A stretch of 64,000 nucleotides of DNA from contig JBGSYC010000294.1 in NCBI GenBank assembly GCA_041751095.1, positions 43,482 to 107,481 on the forward strand, in the 5' to 3' direction. Positions 18,119-26,525 of the stretch are shown here, one piece after another. This stretch comes from JADCRZ01 sp041751095. GTDB taxonomy: Bacteria > Bacteroidota > Bacteroidia > Chitinophagales > Chitinophagaceae. Position numbers and translations under genes: made by a program. How positions within the stretch are numbered: position 1 is the stretch's first letter; every line of letters begins with the position of its first letter. The notes under the pieces were generated by a model, which had not been told where the DNA came from, ran no database searches, and saw only the letters and a list, made by a program, of their open reading frames with translations.

Positions 18119-18343
18119 ATGAAAGCACCGCATGCACCTGCCTTTAAATGGCCTACACGTATATTGCTGTTGTTTCTTTTTGGAGGTTCCTGCGATCAGC
18201 CCGTAAAAGCCGATGCTAACGCAGAAAGCGTTGATACATTTTCCGTAAAAAGGACGGGGATTGACAGCAATAGTCGTATGCCGGTGCAGATTCCCAAAGA
18301 CTCTACTGTAAACATTCCAAATCCGTTGGATGAAAAAAAATAG
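18119..18343 (+). CDS. Small putative lipoprotein
   Basis: 74 residues. A positively charged start, a hydrophobic run (ILLLFLFGGSC) and Cys at about 25 make a plausible lipoprotein signal peptide. The mature part is about 50 residues, polar and proline-rich (MPVQIPKDSTVNIPNPLDEKK), with no recognised domain. No partner gene is evident; it lies between the 2-hydroxyacid dehydrogenase and the accessory island. I cannot assign a role, and a chance ORF is possible. Confidence 0.45.
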   Translation: MKAPHAPAFKWPTRILLLFLFGGSCDQPVKADANAESVDTFSVKRTGIDSNSRMPVQIPKDSTVNIPNPLDEKK

Positions 18344-18499
18344 CCTCTGCACGCGATAAAAGCCGGGCGGCGTCACCACCTCGTGTTGATAGCACTTGAA
18401 CGTATCGTATTGATATGCTGTGCAGAAATCCCGCATCAGGCTTAGGGCACGGCACCTTATTTTCTCTTAAACAGCTAAAGAATGGAGGAAACCTATTAA

Positions 18500-19135
18500 G
18501 ATGGGATTATAGAAATCTGCATTCCGGAGGAACAGGATGGCATTCAACATTTAGTTTTAATATTTGTAATGTTCAATATGGCAGTAGTGCACAGAGAAGT
18601 AAAGGCAGTTCCATTTCAATTTTGGAATTATAAAATTAAAAGCCACAGAGTGAGTAGCGAAGTTGAATTTAAAACTCATAAGGATAACCTTCTCTCAATG
18701 AGAGATATGGAAGGTGATATAGTAGATATTGTAAACAGCAAATAGGATACTTTATTTTTGAAGTGTAGTGATGTATCTGAAAGTATATATTTTAAAGGAG
18801 TAAGAGCATGTTACGAAAGTGAAGAAATAAGCGCCTCGCATAAAAAGTATTCAAATTCAATTTCCGCTGATACTTCTTTCGTGAAGATTACTGCAAGTAG
18901 TTTATTAATATCTCGTAATGGGTTTAGTAATTTTTGGGAGCATTATGAATACTCATTTCTTTTTTTGTTGGGAATGAGTACAACAAAAAATTTTAGACAA
19001 AAATTTAAAAATAACTGGGTGATAGAAGATGTTATGATATCTCTTACAAGTAGCATAGTTATTTACAGAAGTTTTGAGCAGGATGTTATTTGGGTGATGA
19101 AAACAGGTGATTTGATGTTTCCTGGCTTTATCTAA
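18500..19135 (+). pseudogene. Unrecognised gene interrupted by an in-frame TAG
   Basis: The frame beginning after the stop at 18497-18499 stays open to 19135 except for one TAG at 18743-18745. Before the stop, a 58-codon ORF starts at ATG 18569 (MFNMAVVHREVKAVPFQFWN onward); after it, 129 codons continue in the same frame, with a TTG at 18758 as the only nearby start. Both halves look coding and read as one protein of about 190-210 residues, with segments such as NFWEHYEYSFLFLLGM and IYRSFEQDVIWVM. Low-GC codon use differs from the metabolic genes, suggesting transfer. An intrinsic terminator follows at once. I do not recognise the family; its place before an Rhs remnant makes an immunity protein possible, but that is inference. 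It could also be two separate small genes. Confidence 0.5.
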
Positions 19136-19149
19136 ATCTAATAAAACCC

Positions 19150-19177
19150 AAGCCGTTGAAAACTCAACGGCTTTTTT
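19150..19177 (+). terminator. Intrinsic terminator
   Basis: A perfect 10-bp stem (AAGCCGTTGA at 19150-19159, TCAACGGCTT at 19164-19173), a 4-nt loop and a run of six T (19172-19177), placed 14 nt after the stop at 19135. The group II intron end begins three bases after the T run. Confidence 0.9.
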
Positions 19178-19179
19178 AC

Positions 19180-19305
19180 GTGCGCCGGACATGGTAATTA
19201 CGATATAGGGTGCAAGTCCCGAACACGCTTTGCAGTAAGGAGTGTTAACCGAGAGCAAGGGTGTCCACTGCGAAGTGGTGTCTGAAGGAAGCTGGCGGCA
19301 AAATA
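19180..19305 (+). mobile_element. 5' fragment of a group II intron
   Basis: The stretch starts with GTGCG, the 5' consensus of group II introns, and continues with elements typical of bacterial domain I: GGTGCAAGTCCC, GAGAGCAAGGGTGTCC and GAAGGAAGCTGGCGGCAAA. About 125 bp are retained; domains II-VI and the intron-encoded reverse transcriptase are absent. It begins immediately after an intrinsic terminator, as expected of introns that insert behind terminators (class C behaviour), though I cannot assign the class. On the right it is joined directly to YD-repeat coding sequence, so it is a truncated, inactive copy. Confidence 0.75.
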
Positions 19306-19353
19306 TGGGAGCCTAACCGCAACGGCGCTCCTACAGTCAGGAAGCAGCCAGGG

Positions 19354-20015
19354 ATGGACGCGCTAACGTATGACTACCAGGCAAACACCAATCGGTTAAG
19401 GCATGTAGGTGATAACGCAGGCTATACCGGTAACTATACAGAAGACATAGACAACCAGAGCGATCCGGATAACTACACCTATGGTGCAAAAGGAAATTTA
19501 AAGACCGACGCAGCAGAAAGCATCACGGCTATCAACCGGACGGTGTACGGAAAGATAGCAAGTATAACAAAGAACGGTAATCCGATTACTTACAGCTATG
19601 ATGCTACAGGCAACCGCATCACCAAAACTGCAAACGGAATAACGACGGTTTACGTAAGGGATGCGACAGGTTTGATTCGATAAATAAAGCAACTTCTTGT
19701 TCCTTCGTTTTCGATGGAAAAATTTTAGAAGGGCAAAATAAGGAAGTTGCTATTGTTATATTAAATCAATTAGCATTAGGTCAAAAGATTGAGGAAGGAA
19801 CTGTTTTAAATATTGGTTCTGCAAAACATAGAATTGGTGAAATTATTGTTAATAAACATCTTGGCTTTTGGCAGGGTGATAAAATTCCTTACCTGTCAAA
19901 TTTTTTAAAAAAAAATGCATGCCTGCGTTGGTGTTTGCCGCTTTGCCGTTGTTGTGTCTTATGCCCCACAGCTATAAGGAAAATAAGGAGATACGGATTA
20001 AAGCCGTTGGTGTAA
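19354..20015 (+). pseudogene. Rhs/YD-repeat protein fragment with frameshifted tail
   Basis: From 19354 to 19683 the frame encodes YD-repeat sequence: LTYDYQANTNRLRHVGDNA, PDNYTYGAKGNL, ITYSYDATGNRITKTANG, typical of Rhs/RHS-core proteins. The frame stops at TAA 19681-19683. A second frame then runs to 20013-20015, coding-like at first (SFVFDGKILEGQNKEVAIVI, then VLNIGSAKHRIGEIIVNKHL) up to a nine-A run near 19908, after which quality drops. The two pieces probably came from one gene, a YD core plus a variable C-terminal domain, joined by a frameshift near 19660-19685. The N-terminal bulk of an Rhs protein is missing and the left side is intron sequence. The tail could be a C-terminal toxin or an unrelated small gene; not recognised. 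Confidence 0.6.
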
Positions 20016-20031
20016 AAAGCCGACGGCTTTT
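20000..20031. terminator. Probable bidirectional terminator
   Basis: AAAGCCGT at 20000-20007 pairs with ACGGCTTT at 20023-20030, loop 15 nt, flanked by A-rich and T-rich bases. It lies between the Rhs remnant and the convergent toxin-antitoxin pair ending at 20034. Confidence 0.5.
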
Positions 20032-20033
20032 GT

Positions 20034-20318
20034 TTACCAGAAGGGTTGTTGGCGGGTGTTAAAGATGTGCAGTATGATGATGAGGTCAGAGGCTGAGACA
20101 GTAAAATGGATTGTGAGGGGGAAGGTATCGATGGGTTTAACGCGTACGTTATCATAGCGGATAGATGTAGCGGTGGGAAGATTAGTAATATTTTTAAAAT
20201 ACCGGTCGAGGGTATCTGTAAACTCGAAGCCTAAACCGGCAGAGATCCCGTTATAATAATCGACCGCTTTATCAATGTCAGCAATAGCATCGGGTGAGAC
20301 TACGAGCTCGTAGGCCAT
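20034..20318 (-). CDS. ParE/RelE-superfamily toxin
   Basis: 94 residues, the usual size. The sequence has the ParE/RelE features: starting strand YELVVSPDAIADIDKAVDYY, a helical part around FEFTDTLDRYFKNI, and a central strand pair RYDNVRVKPIDTFPLTIHF with the final strand DLIIILHIFNTRQQP. Members inhibit gyrase (ParE) or cleave ribosome-bound mRNA (RelE); which applies cannot be told. The start overlaps the antitoxin stop by one base (TGATG), so translation is coupled. Intact. Confidence 0.85.
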   Translation of the reverse strand: MAYELVVSPDAIADIDKAVDYYNGISAGLGFEFTDTLDRYFKNITNLPTATSIRYDNVRVKPIDTFPLTIHFTVSASDLIIILHIFNTRQQPFW

Positions 20319-20536
20319 CAGGGGCGATTGTATTTTTGTTTTACGATGTCCCAGGGTTGCAATAGTTCGGGGTGTTGCTCAGCATCTTCGAGTGTTTTGC
20401 GCACTGCTTCTTTTTGCCATTCCGGGATCTGCGCTACTTTTTCTTCAATAATCTCGATGGCATTTTCTTTTTGCAGGTGCTGGATAAGTGAGGCGGCGTA
20501 GTCTTTTTTTATGATCAGGTGGAGTATTTCAGACAT
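20318..20536 (-). CDS. Antitoxin partner of the ParE/RelE toxin
   Basis: 72 residues, mostly helical, with EWQKEAVRKTLEDAEQHPELLQPWD near the C-terminus. This short helical protein directly upstream of a ParE/RelE toxin fits the antitoxins common in Bacteroidota (addiction-module family). Stop and toxin start share bases. There is no clear DNA-binding domain at the N-terminus (SEILHLIIKKDYAASLIQHL), so autoregulation is uncertain. Confidence 0.75.
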   Translation of the reverse strand: MSEILHLIIKKDYAASLIQHLQKENAIEIIEEKVAQIPEWQKEAVRKTLEDAEQHPELLQPWDIVKQKYNRP

Positions 20537-20572
20537 AGTAAATGAGTTTTATTTGCACTTTAATACACAATT

Positions 20573-21428
20573 CATTAACTTAAGCAGTTTTTCCTATTTT
20601 TAAATGTCCTTATAAAGATAGGGACTACCTCAACAGAACAAACAGAAAACGCTCTATTATCGGAATTAATTGAAAAACTAAATATCACCATTAAAGATGA
20701 AACGTTTATCAGCGCACAGAAGGACGGAGATACGTCCTTTACAAGAGATAAAGTGTTCAGCTTTGAAGTGTTGCTAAGTTTTCTTATGACCAGTCTTCAA
20801 AAGGTTTACAGCGTGAAATCGCCTTATTTACCGAAGCCATTCAAGGTGAAGGCGGCAGCATCCCCGAAGTAAGTAAAGCAGCTTTTTGCAACGCCTGCAA
20901 AAAGCTAAGGCCAACGGCCAAGAGATACAAGAGAAATTTGGTGTAGTTAAATATAGGCAGGATGGCAAAGCCATTTGCATGGGCAGAACCGTAATGATGT
21001 ATGATACGCTCAACCATATGATCCGTCAGGGCTCGCTGGATACTATGGAAGAATCAGAAACCTCTATGCTGTGGAAAGCATTTCCTGATGTGGATTTGAA
21101 GCAAAATGACTTGCTGATTTTTGACCGGTATTATGCTTCGCATCTGACGGCTGTAGCGGTAAGACCAGTTAATGAAGCATTAAAAAGAGCATCAGTCAGG
21201 GTCAGGTACAGCCATCAGGTAAACTTTATAGAAGCGATAGCTACGATGAAAAAAGCAGTGGTATCTTTTTTTGTGACGGGAAAGATAGCCCAAGCTATCA
21301 AAAGGGTTGTAAGACGGCTATCTGATATTACAGAACCTATAAGACCGGGCAGAAATTTTAAACGAAATCATCAGTCCAAGCGCAAGCATTATATGAACTA
21401 TAAACCTGTCTGATTGCTTAAGTTAATG
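20573..21428 (+). mobile_element. Internally deleted insertion sequence with perfect 14-bp ends
   Basis: The perfect inverted repeat CATTAACTTAAGCA is found at 20573-20586 and, inverted, at 21415-21428, enclosing 856 bp. The inside carries broken IS4-like transposase sequence. A full element of this kind would be about 1.3-1.5 kb, so several hundred base pairs are missing. No clear target-site duplication is visible in the flanks. The ends are intact, so the element could in principle be mobilised in trans by a related transposase. Confidence 0.75.
20630..21413 (+). pseudogene. IS4-like transposase, frameshifted and partly deleted
   Basis: Three pieces in different frames can be followed. 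An N-terminal piece ends around DKVFSFEVLLSFLMTSLQK. A continuation in another frame has LQREIALFTEAIQGEGG and PEVSKAAFCNACKKLRPTA. The longest ORF, 20886-21413, has MYDTLNHMIRQGSLDTM and KQNDLLIFDRYYASHLTAV, resembling the region around the second catalytic aspartate of IS4-type DDE transposases. Much of the middle and C-terminal part is missing (the ORF ends shortly before the right IS end). Not functional. Confidence 0.65.
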
Positions 21429-21549
21429 ACATTGCCTGGAATACCAAGATTTTAGCCATTTTCTCCAACAAATGTGTTACTGCCCAGCCTTTGTATCAAC
21501 GTAGGTTTGTATAAACGTTTGTATAAACGATAACATCAAATTCAAGGTT

Positions 21550-22794
21550 ATGGCGACAAGACTTAAAGTAAAGAAGAGCTTGTGGATACAATTACTCTCC
21601 CCTTTTTGTCTTTTAATGCAATTTGATTCAGAGGGGTTTACCCAAAATGACATAAAACATGATGTGAAACCTTTTAAAATTTCGATTTCACAAGAAGAAA
21701 TCACCGATTTGAAGGAAAGAATTGCCTCTACCCGTTAGCCTGACGAGGTAAAAGAGACCAATTGGGATTATGGTACGAATCTTATGTATTTAAAAGAACT
21801 TTCCAATTACTGGCAGCTTAAGTTTGATTGGAAGGCACAAGAGCACAAACTACATGCATTTCGTCAGTTCAAAGTGAATATTGATGGCTATAACATTCAC
21901 TTTATTTACGAAAAAGGCAAGGGAAAGAATTCAATCCCGATTGTATTATTGCACGGTTGGCCAGGTTCATTTGTCCAAATGCTAAAAATAATTCCGCTGC
22001 TAATCAATGAAGACAAAAACGGAGATTCATTTGACGTGATTGTACCTTCTTTACCAGGCTATGGGTTTTCTGACAGGCCGGAGCAAAAAGGAATGACAGC
22101 TTATCAGATTGCTTTGCTACTTCATAAATTAATGGTTGAGAAGTTAGGTTATTCAAAATTCATGCTCCGGGGGAGTGATGTCGGTGCAGGTTTTGCTAAA
22201 GAATGGGCTATATCTAACCCCTCAAATGTAAGCGCATTGCATCTTTCAGGTTCTAATCCCTATATCTCCCATGCGCCAGAGGATTTAAGCGAAGCCGAAA
22301 AGAAGTTTTTGGAGAAAAGCCGGGAATTTATGATGACAGAAGGGGCATACGCCATGGAACAATCCACAAAGCCTCAAACGTTGGCGTACGGATTAAACAA
22401 TTCGCCTGTTGGCCTGGCTGCCTGGATAGTAGAAAAGTTTAAGTCGTGGAGCGATAACAATGGTAATGTTGAAAGCAAATTTACTAAGGATGAACTGCTC
22501 ACTAATATCAGCATCTATTGGTTTACCCAAACAATTGGGTCATCGATGCGGGCCTACTATGAGAATGCGCACTTACCGGGCCCTAATGTAAACAGAATGG
22601 TAAAGGTGCCTACTGCTTTCATGATGCTCAAAAAGGATATAGCCGTCGCACCTAAAGAATGGGAGGCGAGGTCATTTAATATTGTACGCTGGAATATATT
22701 TCAGAAAGGCGGCCACTTTGCGGAATGGGAAGAACCGTCTGCCCTCGCAGAAGATATTTTTGCCTTCAGGAAGGAAATCAGCAAATGGTTATAA
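21550..22794 (+). pseudogene. Epoxide-hydrolase-family alpha/beta hydrolase interrupted by an amber stop
   Basis: One frame runs from 21550 to 22794 with a single internal TAG at 21736-21738. The N-terminal part (residues about 38-62) is the start of the epoxide hydrolase N-terminal domain (VKPFKISISQEEITDLKERI, then STR-stop-PDE). In this family the position after Arg is usually Trp (RWP), so TGG to TAG is the likely change. After the stop come the rest of that domain and the hydrolase core: HGWPGSF (oxyanion loop), LRGSDVGAGFA (nucleophile Asp elbow) and QKGGHFAEWEEP (catalytic His). A 336-residue product could start at ATG 21784, but it would lack the first domain segment. Downstream by 19 nt is an SDR gene, possibly the same transcript. 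Confidence 0.8.
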
Positions 22795-22813
22795 AACATA
22801 AATGAGATAAGTT

Positions 22814-23551
22814 ATGAGCACTAATAAAACAATCGCTTTAATCACAGGCGTGAGTCGTGAAGAAGGAATTGGCTTTGGAGTAGCCAGAGAAATGTCCAAA
22901 AGAGGCTTCGAAGTACTCATTACAGCACGAGATTTGAAAAAAGCTGAAGAATTGGCAAAACGTATTTCAGGTAAGGACAACGTTGTGACTGCGGAGCAAT
23001 TGGATATAACGAATAACGAAAGCGTTAGAAATATATCAGAGTTTATCAAAGCGCGATTTGGAAGGCTGGATGTACTCATTAACAACGCGGCTGCTCCTTT
23101 GGATTATATGGTAGAACCATTGGACACTGACTTCGAAGTGGTGACGCAGGCCTTTGAAACAAATTTGTTCGGGACATGGAGAATGATTAAATCCATGCAT
23201 CCCTTACTTAGAATGAGCAAGCACGCAAGAATAGTCAATATCTCCAGTGGTGCGGGCTCCTTCACCGATCCGGAGTTTGGGCTTGGGGTTCATCCGGCAC
23301 TACTTACCGCTTATGGTATTTCGAAGCTGGCCCTTAATGGTCTTACTGTTAAGTTAGCCAGACAGTTAAAATCAGATAACATATTAATTAATGCGATCGA
23401 TCCGGGTCTGACTGCTACCGCACCGGGAATGGAAAATATGGGTGCCAGGCCGGTGGGAGAATCCGTCGAAGGTATTTTATGGGCCGCTGCTTTGCCAGAG
23501 AACGGTCCTACCGGGAAATTCTTCAGGGATAAAAAGCCGTTTGGCTGGTAG
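22814..23551 (+). CDS. Short-chain dehydrogenase/reductase
   Basis: 245 residues. It has the SDR nucleotide-binding motif TGVSREEGIGFG, the structural NNAA motif (LINNAAAP), the catalytic Ser region VNISSGAGS, and the Tyr-x-x-x-Lys pair in TAYGISKLAL. The PG-type motif IDPGLTATAP follows. It is NAD(P)-dependent on small carbonyl or hydroxyl substrates; the true substrate is unknown. The ATG at 22814 lies 19 nt after the epoxide hydrolase stop, and the AraC regulator converges from the right. Intact. Confidence 0.9.
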   Translation: MSTNKTIALITGVSREEGIGFGVAREMSKRGFEVLITARDLKKAEELAKRISGKDNVVTAEQLDITNNESVRNISEFIKARFGRLDVLINNAAAPLDYMVEPLDTDFEVVTQAFETNLFGTWRMIKSMHPLLRMSKHARIVNISSGAGSFTDPEFGLGVHPALLTAYGISKLALNGLTVKLARQLKSDNILINAIDPGLTATAPGMENMGARPVGESVEGILWAAALPENGPTGKFFRDKKPFGW

Positions 23552-23819
23552 CTAAGTACTACCTGCAGCATATGAAAAAGCATGTTGACGGGATAGAAAT
23601 GTTTTACTGTACGTAAGAGACATGGCTGCATGGCATAACCGGCTTAAAAAGAACCATCGCCTGAAAAAGAAAGTTTGGCTTATTTATTATAAGCTATAAT
23701 GGATCATAACGCTAAGAAGGAAAACACGGGAAACGAAAGGATTGCCGAAACCGTTACTCCTGCCTCAAAAAATATAAGGGCAAATCATTACAGGCAATCG
23801 ATGAGAAAGGATAGGGCGT

Positions 23820-24716
23820 TTATTTGTTTTTTGCCATTAAGCGATATTGACGCGGGGTAATATGGGCAAGCTTCTTAAAAAATTTTATAAAATGAGTTGA
23901 TTCTGAAAATCGAAGGTAGTAGGCAATTTCAGCAATATTATGGTTTGTATAGGCAAGTAAATATTTTGCCTCATTTAATCTTCTTTCGGAAATAGCATCT
24001 TTAGCTGATTTACCAGTAACTTCTTTAATAGTTTGACTTAAGTGATTCGGGGTGATATTTAAAAGTTGTGCGTATTCTTCAACAGCAATTTTGTCTAAAA
24101 AATATTCATTAACCTGGTATTGAAACTGCGCCGCTATCAAGGCGCCTGCTTTCTGTGCGGCCGTTATCTTTTTGCTCTCTTCATAAATACGTCTTACCTG
24201 CCAAAGTATTGCTTGAAATACCGAACGAATGATTTCTTCGCTAAATTTTGAATTAGTTTTTTGCTCCTGAATGACTTGCTGAAAATAAACTGAAAGCGTA
24301 CTAAAGTTATCTTCATTTATGGAGAGTAAATTGGTCTCGTTGATATTAAAAAAAGGGTATTGTTGTAAAAAATTTACTTCTGAGTTGAAGTGCAGGAATT
24401 CACTTTTGAAGAATGTACAATATCCAAACCAATCGCCTTTTTTCTCCCATTTTGCAACGTGGCCCGGTGCTACACATAGTATAAAATTTTCCGGTTCAAT
24501 GAATTTAATTTTATTTAAAGAATAATTCAGTTTTTGTGTTCCGAAATTCAAAGCCAGGGTGTATAAGTTCGCCCGATGGGGCTTTGTCTCTGTAATGGAT
24601 AAGCTATTAGCATTAGCCATATCAAAGCAATGGAACAAGTGATTACTTGTCCGTAAAGTACTACCAGTCATTTTATGCAGGTCGTTAATTTCTTTAAAGA
24701 TGGGTATACCGTGCAT
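23820..24716 (-). CDS. AraC-family transcriptional regulator
   Basis: 298 residues. The C-terminal 100 residues contain two helix-turn-helix units: YAQLLNITPNHLSQTIKEVTG with SAKDAISERRLNEAKYLLAY, then NIAEIAYYLRFSESTHFIKF and FKKLAHITPRQYR, the standard AraC pattern. The N-terminal about 180 residues are a ligand-sensing domain without a recognisable sugar-binding signature. It converges on the SDR and epoxide hydrolase genes, so it may control them, though no operator was identified. Confidence 0.9.
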   Translation of the reverse strand: MHGIPIFKEINDLHKMTGSTLRTSNHLFHCFDMANANSLSITETKPHRANLYTLALNFGTQKLNYSLNKIKFIEPENFILCVAPGHVAKWEKKGDWFGYCTFFKSEFLHFNSEVNFLQQYPFFNINETNLLSINEDNFSTLSVYFQQVIQEQKTNSKFSEEIIRSVFQAILWQVRRIYEESKKITAAQKAGALIAAQFQYQVNEYFLDKIAVEEYAQLLNITPNHLSQTIKEVTGKSAKDAISERRLNEAKYLLAYTNHNIAEIAYYLRFSESTHFIKFFKKLAHITPRQYRLMAKNK

Positions 24717-24887
24717 AAGTTAAATTATATTGGAAAACAGGGGTGATGAAGGGCAATGTAATATTACCGAATTTTATCTGCTTCATCTTTTGCAGACAGA
24801 GATATACAAGATCCGGGACGTGCCGCTACTGTTAGCAACGAAAGCCAAAAAATAATCTAAATTTGCAGGCAAATACAAGCACTTATT

Positions 24888-25103
24888 ATGAAAGGTGTAA
24901 GCTATGTTACTGATCAGCAGAATAAAAAAATAGCCGCTCAGATCGAGTTGAAAGTGCTGGAAAAATATGATGAGCAAATTGAGGAATTGATTGATGGGAT
25001 TGCTGAATCCCGCAGGGATGAACAGCGCGTGCCGCTTAACAGGGTGATCCGGGGTCTTAAACAATCAGGGAAACTGAAACGAAACGCTACACGGTCGTCC
25101 TGA
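24888..25103 (+). CDS. Antitoxin of a RelE-type system, extended past its normal end
   Basis: 71 residues with the look of a short helical antitoxin (ISYVTDQQNKK-like start MKGVSYVTDQQ, a middle IELKVLEKYDEQIEELIDGI, an end RVPLNRVIRGLKQSGKLK). The last seven codons (RNATRSS) are probably read-through: at 25080 a C replaces an expected T, turning TGA after Lys into CGA. The downstream gene is a RelE toxin that would overlap at this point. Antitoxin function may survive the extension. Confidence 0.7.
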   Translation: MKGVSYVTDQQNKKIAAQIELKVLEKYDEQIEELIDGIAESRRDEQRVPLNRVIRGLKQSGKLKRNATRSS

Positions 25104-25336
25104 CCCAAACGGCAGAAAAAGAACTTCGCCGTCTTCCCTCCAAAGTCATTGAAAAAATCGTTTCGGTACTTAAATCGCTGGAAGAAAATCCCCGGCCTTC
25201 GGGGTGCAAGAAGTTAAAGGGCTACAAAGATCTCTGGCGCCTCCGGGTGGCAGATTACCGGCTAATTTACGCGATTGAAGATGTGATCATGCTGGTGGAT
25301 GTATGTGCGATTGGGCACCGGAAATACATTTTATGA
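25079..25336 (+). pseudogene. RelE-type toxin lacking a normal start codon
   Basis: The frame 25079-25336 encodes 85 residues of clear RelE/ParE type: VVLTQTAEKELRRLP, KLKGYKDLWRLRVADYR, LIYAIEDVIMLVDVCAIGHR and KYIL at the end. The expected start is ACG at 25079-25081; the frame is closed 18 nt further upstream and has no ATG, GTG or TTG there. A single T at 25080 would give ATG and, in the other frame, the antitoxin TGA. So one T-to-C change explains both. ACG may allow very low translation, otherwise the toxin is silent. Folding residues appear intact. Confidence 0.75.
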
Positions 25337-25844
25337 TAAACTATAATCTCGCTGTATATTGTAAATACAGAGCCAGCGACAGAGCAGAGCCGGGCAGTGG
25401 TTGTTCTCCTTATAGTCATTAGCAAAACTATCCTTAGCAGCGAATAAAGATGTGCAGTGGCTGCGTCCCTGAGAAGTAAAACCAGGCCAGGTAGTCAGCA
25501 CGCGAGAAGCACACACTATACACTACCTATCATGTTTTGCCTACCCTTCGCATCCCTGTACAGCCATCCGGAACTTTTAAGCGGCAGTACGGTTAAAACA
25601 TGGCTTCAAATCTACCCGGCATCAAATACCTAATGTTGCCTCAGCAGCAAGTGCATTTCGGCACAGGTGATCATATCCATACCTCTACACCACGTGAATG
25701 TGCAAGCGCTTTGCAATGGTACCGGCTTCCTGTTGATGCTTTGACCTGCCGAAACGCTGTTGCACTGTAAGAAATAAATTGAAAAATGAAAAAAAGCATG
25801 CAGGCGAAGATATCAAAAGCAGCAAAGTATGGAAGCGCATGCCT
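25337..25844. other. 508-bp interval without a supported gene
   Basis: Short ORFs occur in both strands but none shows coding character or a recognisable family. No strong hairpin or repeat was found. It separates the toxin remnant from the carbonic anhydrase end. Confidence 0.5.
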
Positions 25845-26498
25845 TTACAACCCATTAAGATTTTCAGCCATACCATCGTAATAAAATGTTGCCAGCCCGG
25901 TTGATATATCGTGTGTGCCGCCGATGATCCCAATCTGCCCTTTTTCCAACATTTCTTTTAAAATAGGGCTGCGTTCGCTAATCGCCTTTACCGACCGTTT
26001 TATGTTTATGGCTGCCACTCTTTCTACAAATTCTTCGTTGCCTGAATTGCGATTTTCGGAAGTGGTCAGTTCGTCGTCAACCGCAGGCCGTAATTTAGTA
26101 AGCAATGCTGTCAGGTTTCCCATTTCAACATGGTCACAGGCCCCCTTTACCGCACCGCATTTTGTATGTCCTAAAACAACGATGATCTTAGCGCCGGCCA
26201 CTTTGCAGCCAAATTCCATGCTGCCCAAAATATCTTCATTGATGATATTCCCGGCGATACGGATACTAAACACATCTCCCAGTCCCTGATCAAAGATCAG
26301 TTCAGCGGAAGTTCTGCTGTCGATACAACTCAGGATTACAGCAAACGGGTGTTGCCCGTCTGAAGTCTCGTTTGCCTGTTGCAAAAGGTTGCGGTTTATC
26401 TTCAGATTATTTATAAATCTTTGATTCCCGTCTATTAACAGCTTTAACGCCATGGCAGGGGTGATAGAATCCTGCATTTCCTTGTTTAATGTTTTCAT
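25845..26498 (-). CDS. Beta-class carbonic anhydrase
   Basis: 217 residues. The zinc ligands of the beta class are visible: Cys58 in CIDSR, with Asp60 and Arg62 of the catalytic dyad, His111 and Cys114 in GHTKCGAVKG. The AGNI motif (IRIAGNIINEDILGS) also fits. It interconverts CO2 and bicarbonate in the cytoplasm. The start lies 27 nt after the SulP stop, so the pair is probably one operon. SulP/carbonic anhydrase pairing is known in bacteria and suggests bicarbonate or CO2 handling. No signal peptide. Confidence 0.93.
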   Translation of the reverse strand: MKTLNKEMQDSITPAMALKLLIDGNQRFINNLKINRNLLQQANETSDGQHPFAVILSCIDSRTSAELIFDQGLGDVFSIRIAGNIINEDILGSMEFGCKVAGAKIIVVLGHTKCGAVKGACDHVEMGNLTALLTKLRPAVDDELTTSENRNSGNEEFVERVAAINIKRSVKAISERSPILKEMLEKGQIGIIGGTHDISTGLATFYYDGMAENLNGL

Positions 26499-26525
26499 TC
26501 TTTATTGATGATTTTTTAGATTGAT

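Noticed and set aside
18743..21738. Recoding of TAG as an amino acid, suggested by two in-frame TAG codons
   Set aside because: TAG ends several intact genes here (14950, 16652, 23551) and both cases lie in a decayed island; nonsense mutation is simpler.
23699..23863. 53-codon ORF after the SDR gene
   Set aside because: Short, unrecognised, and its end overlaps the AraC gene on the other strand.
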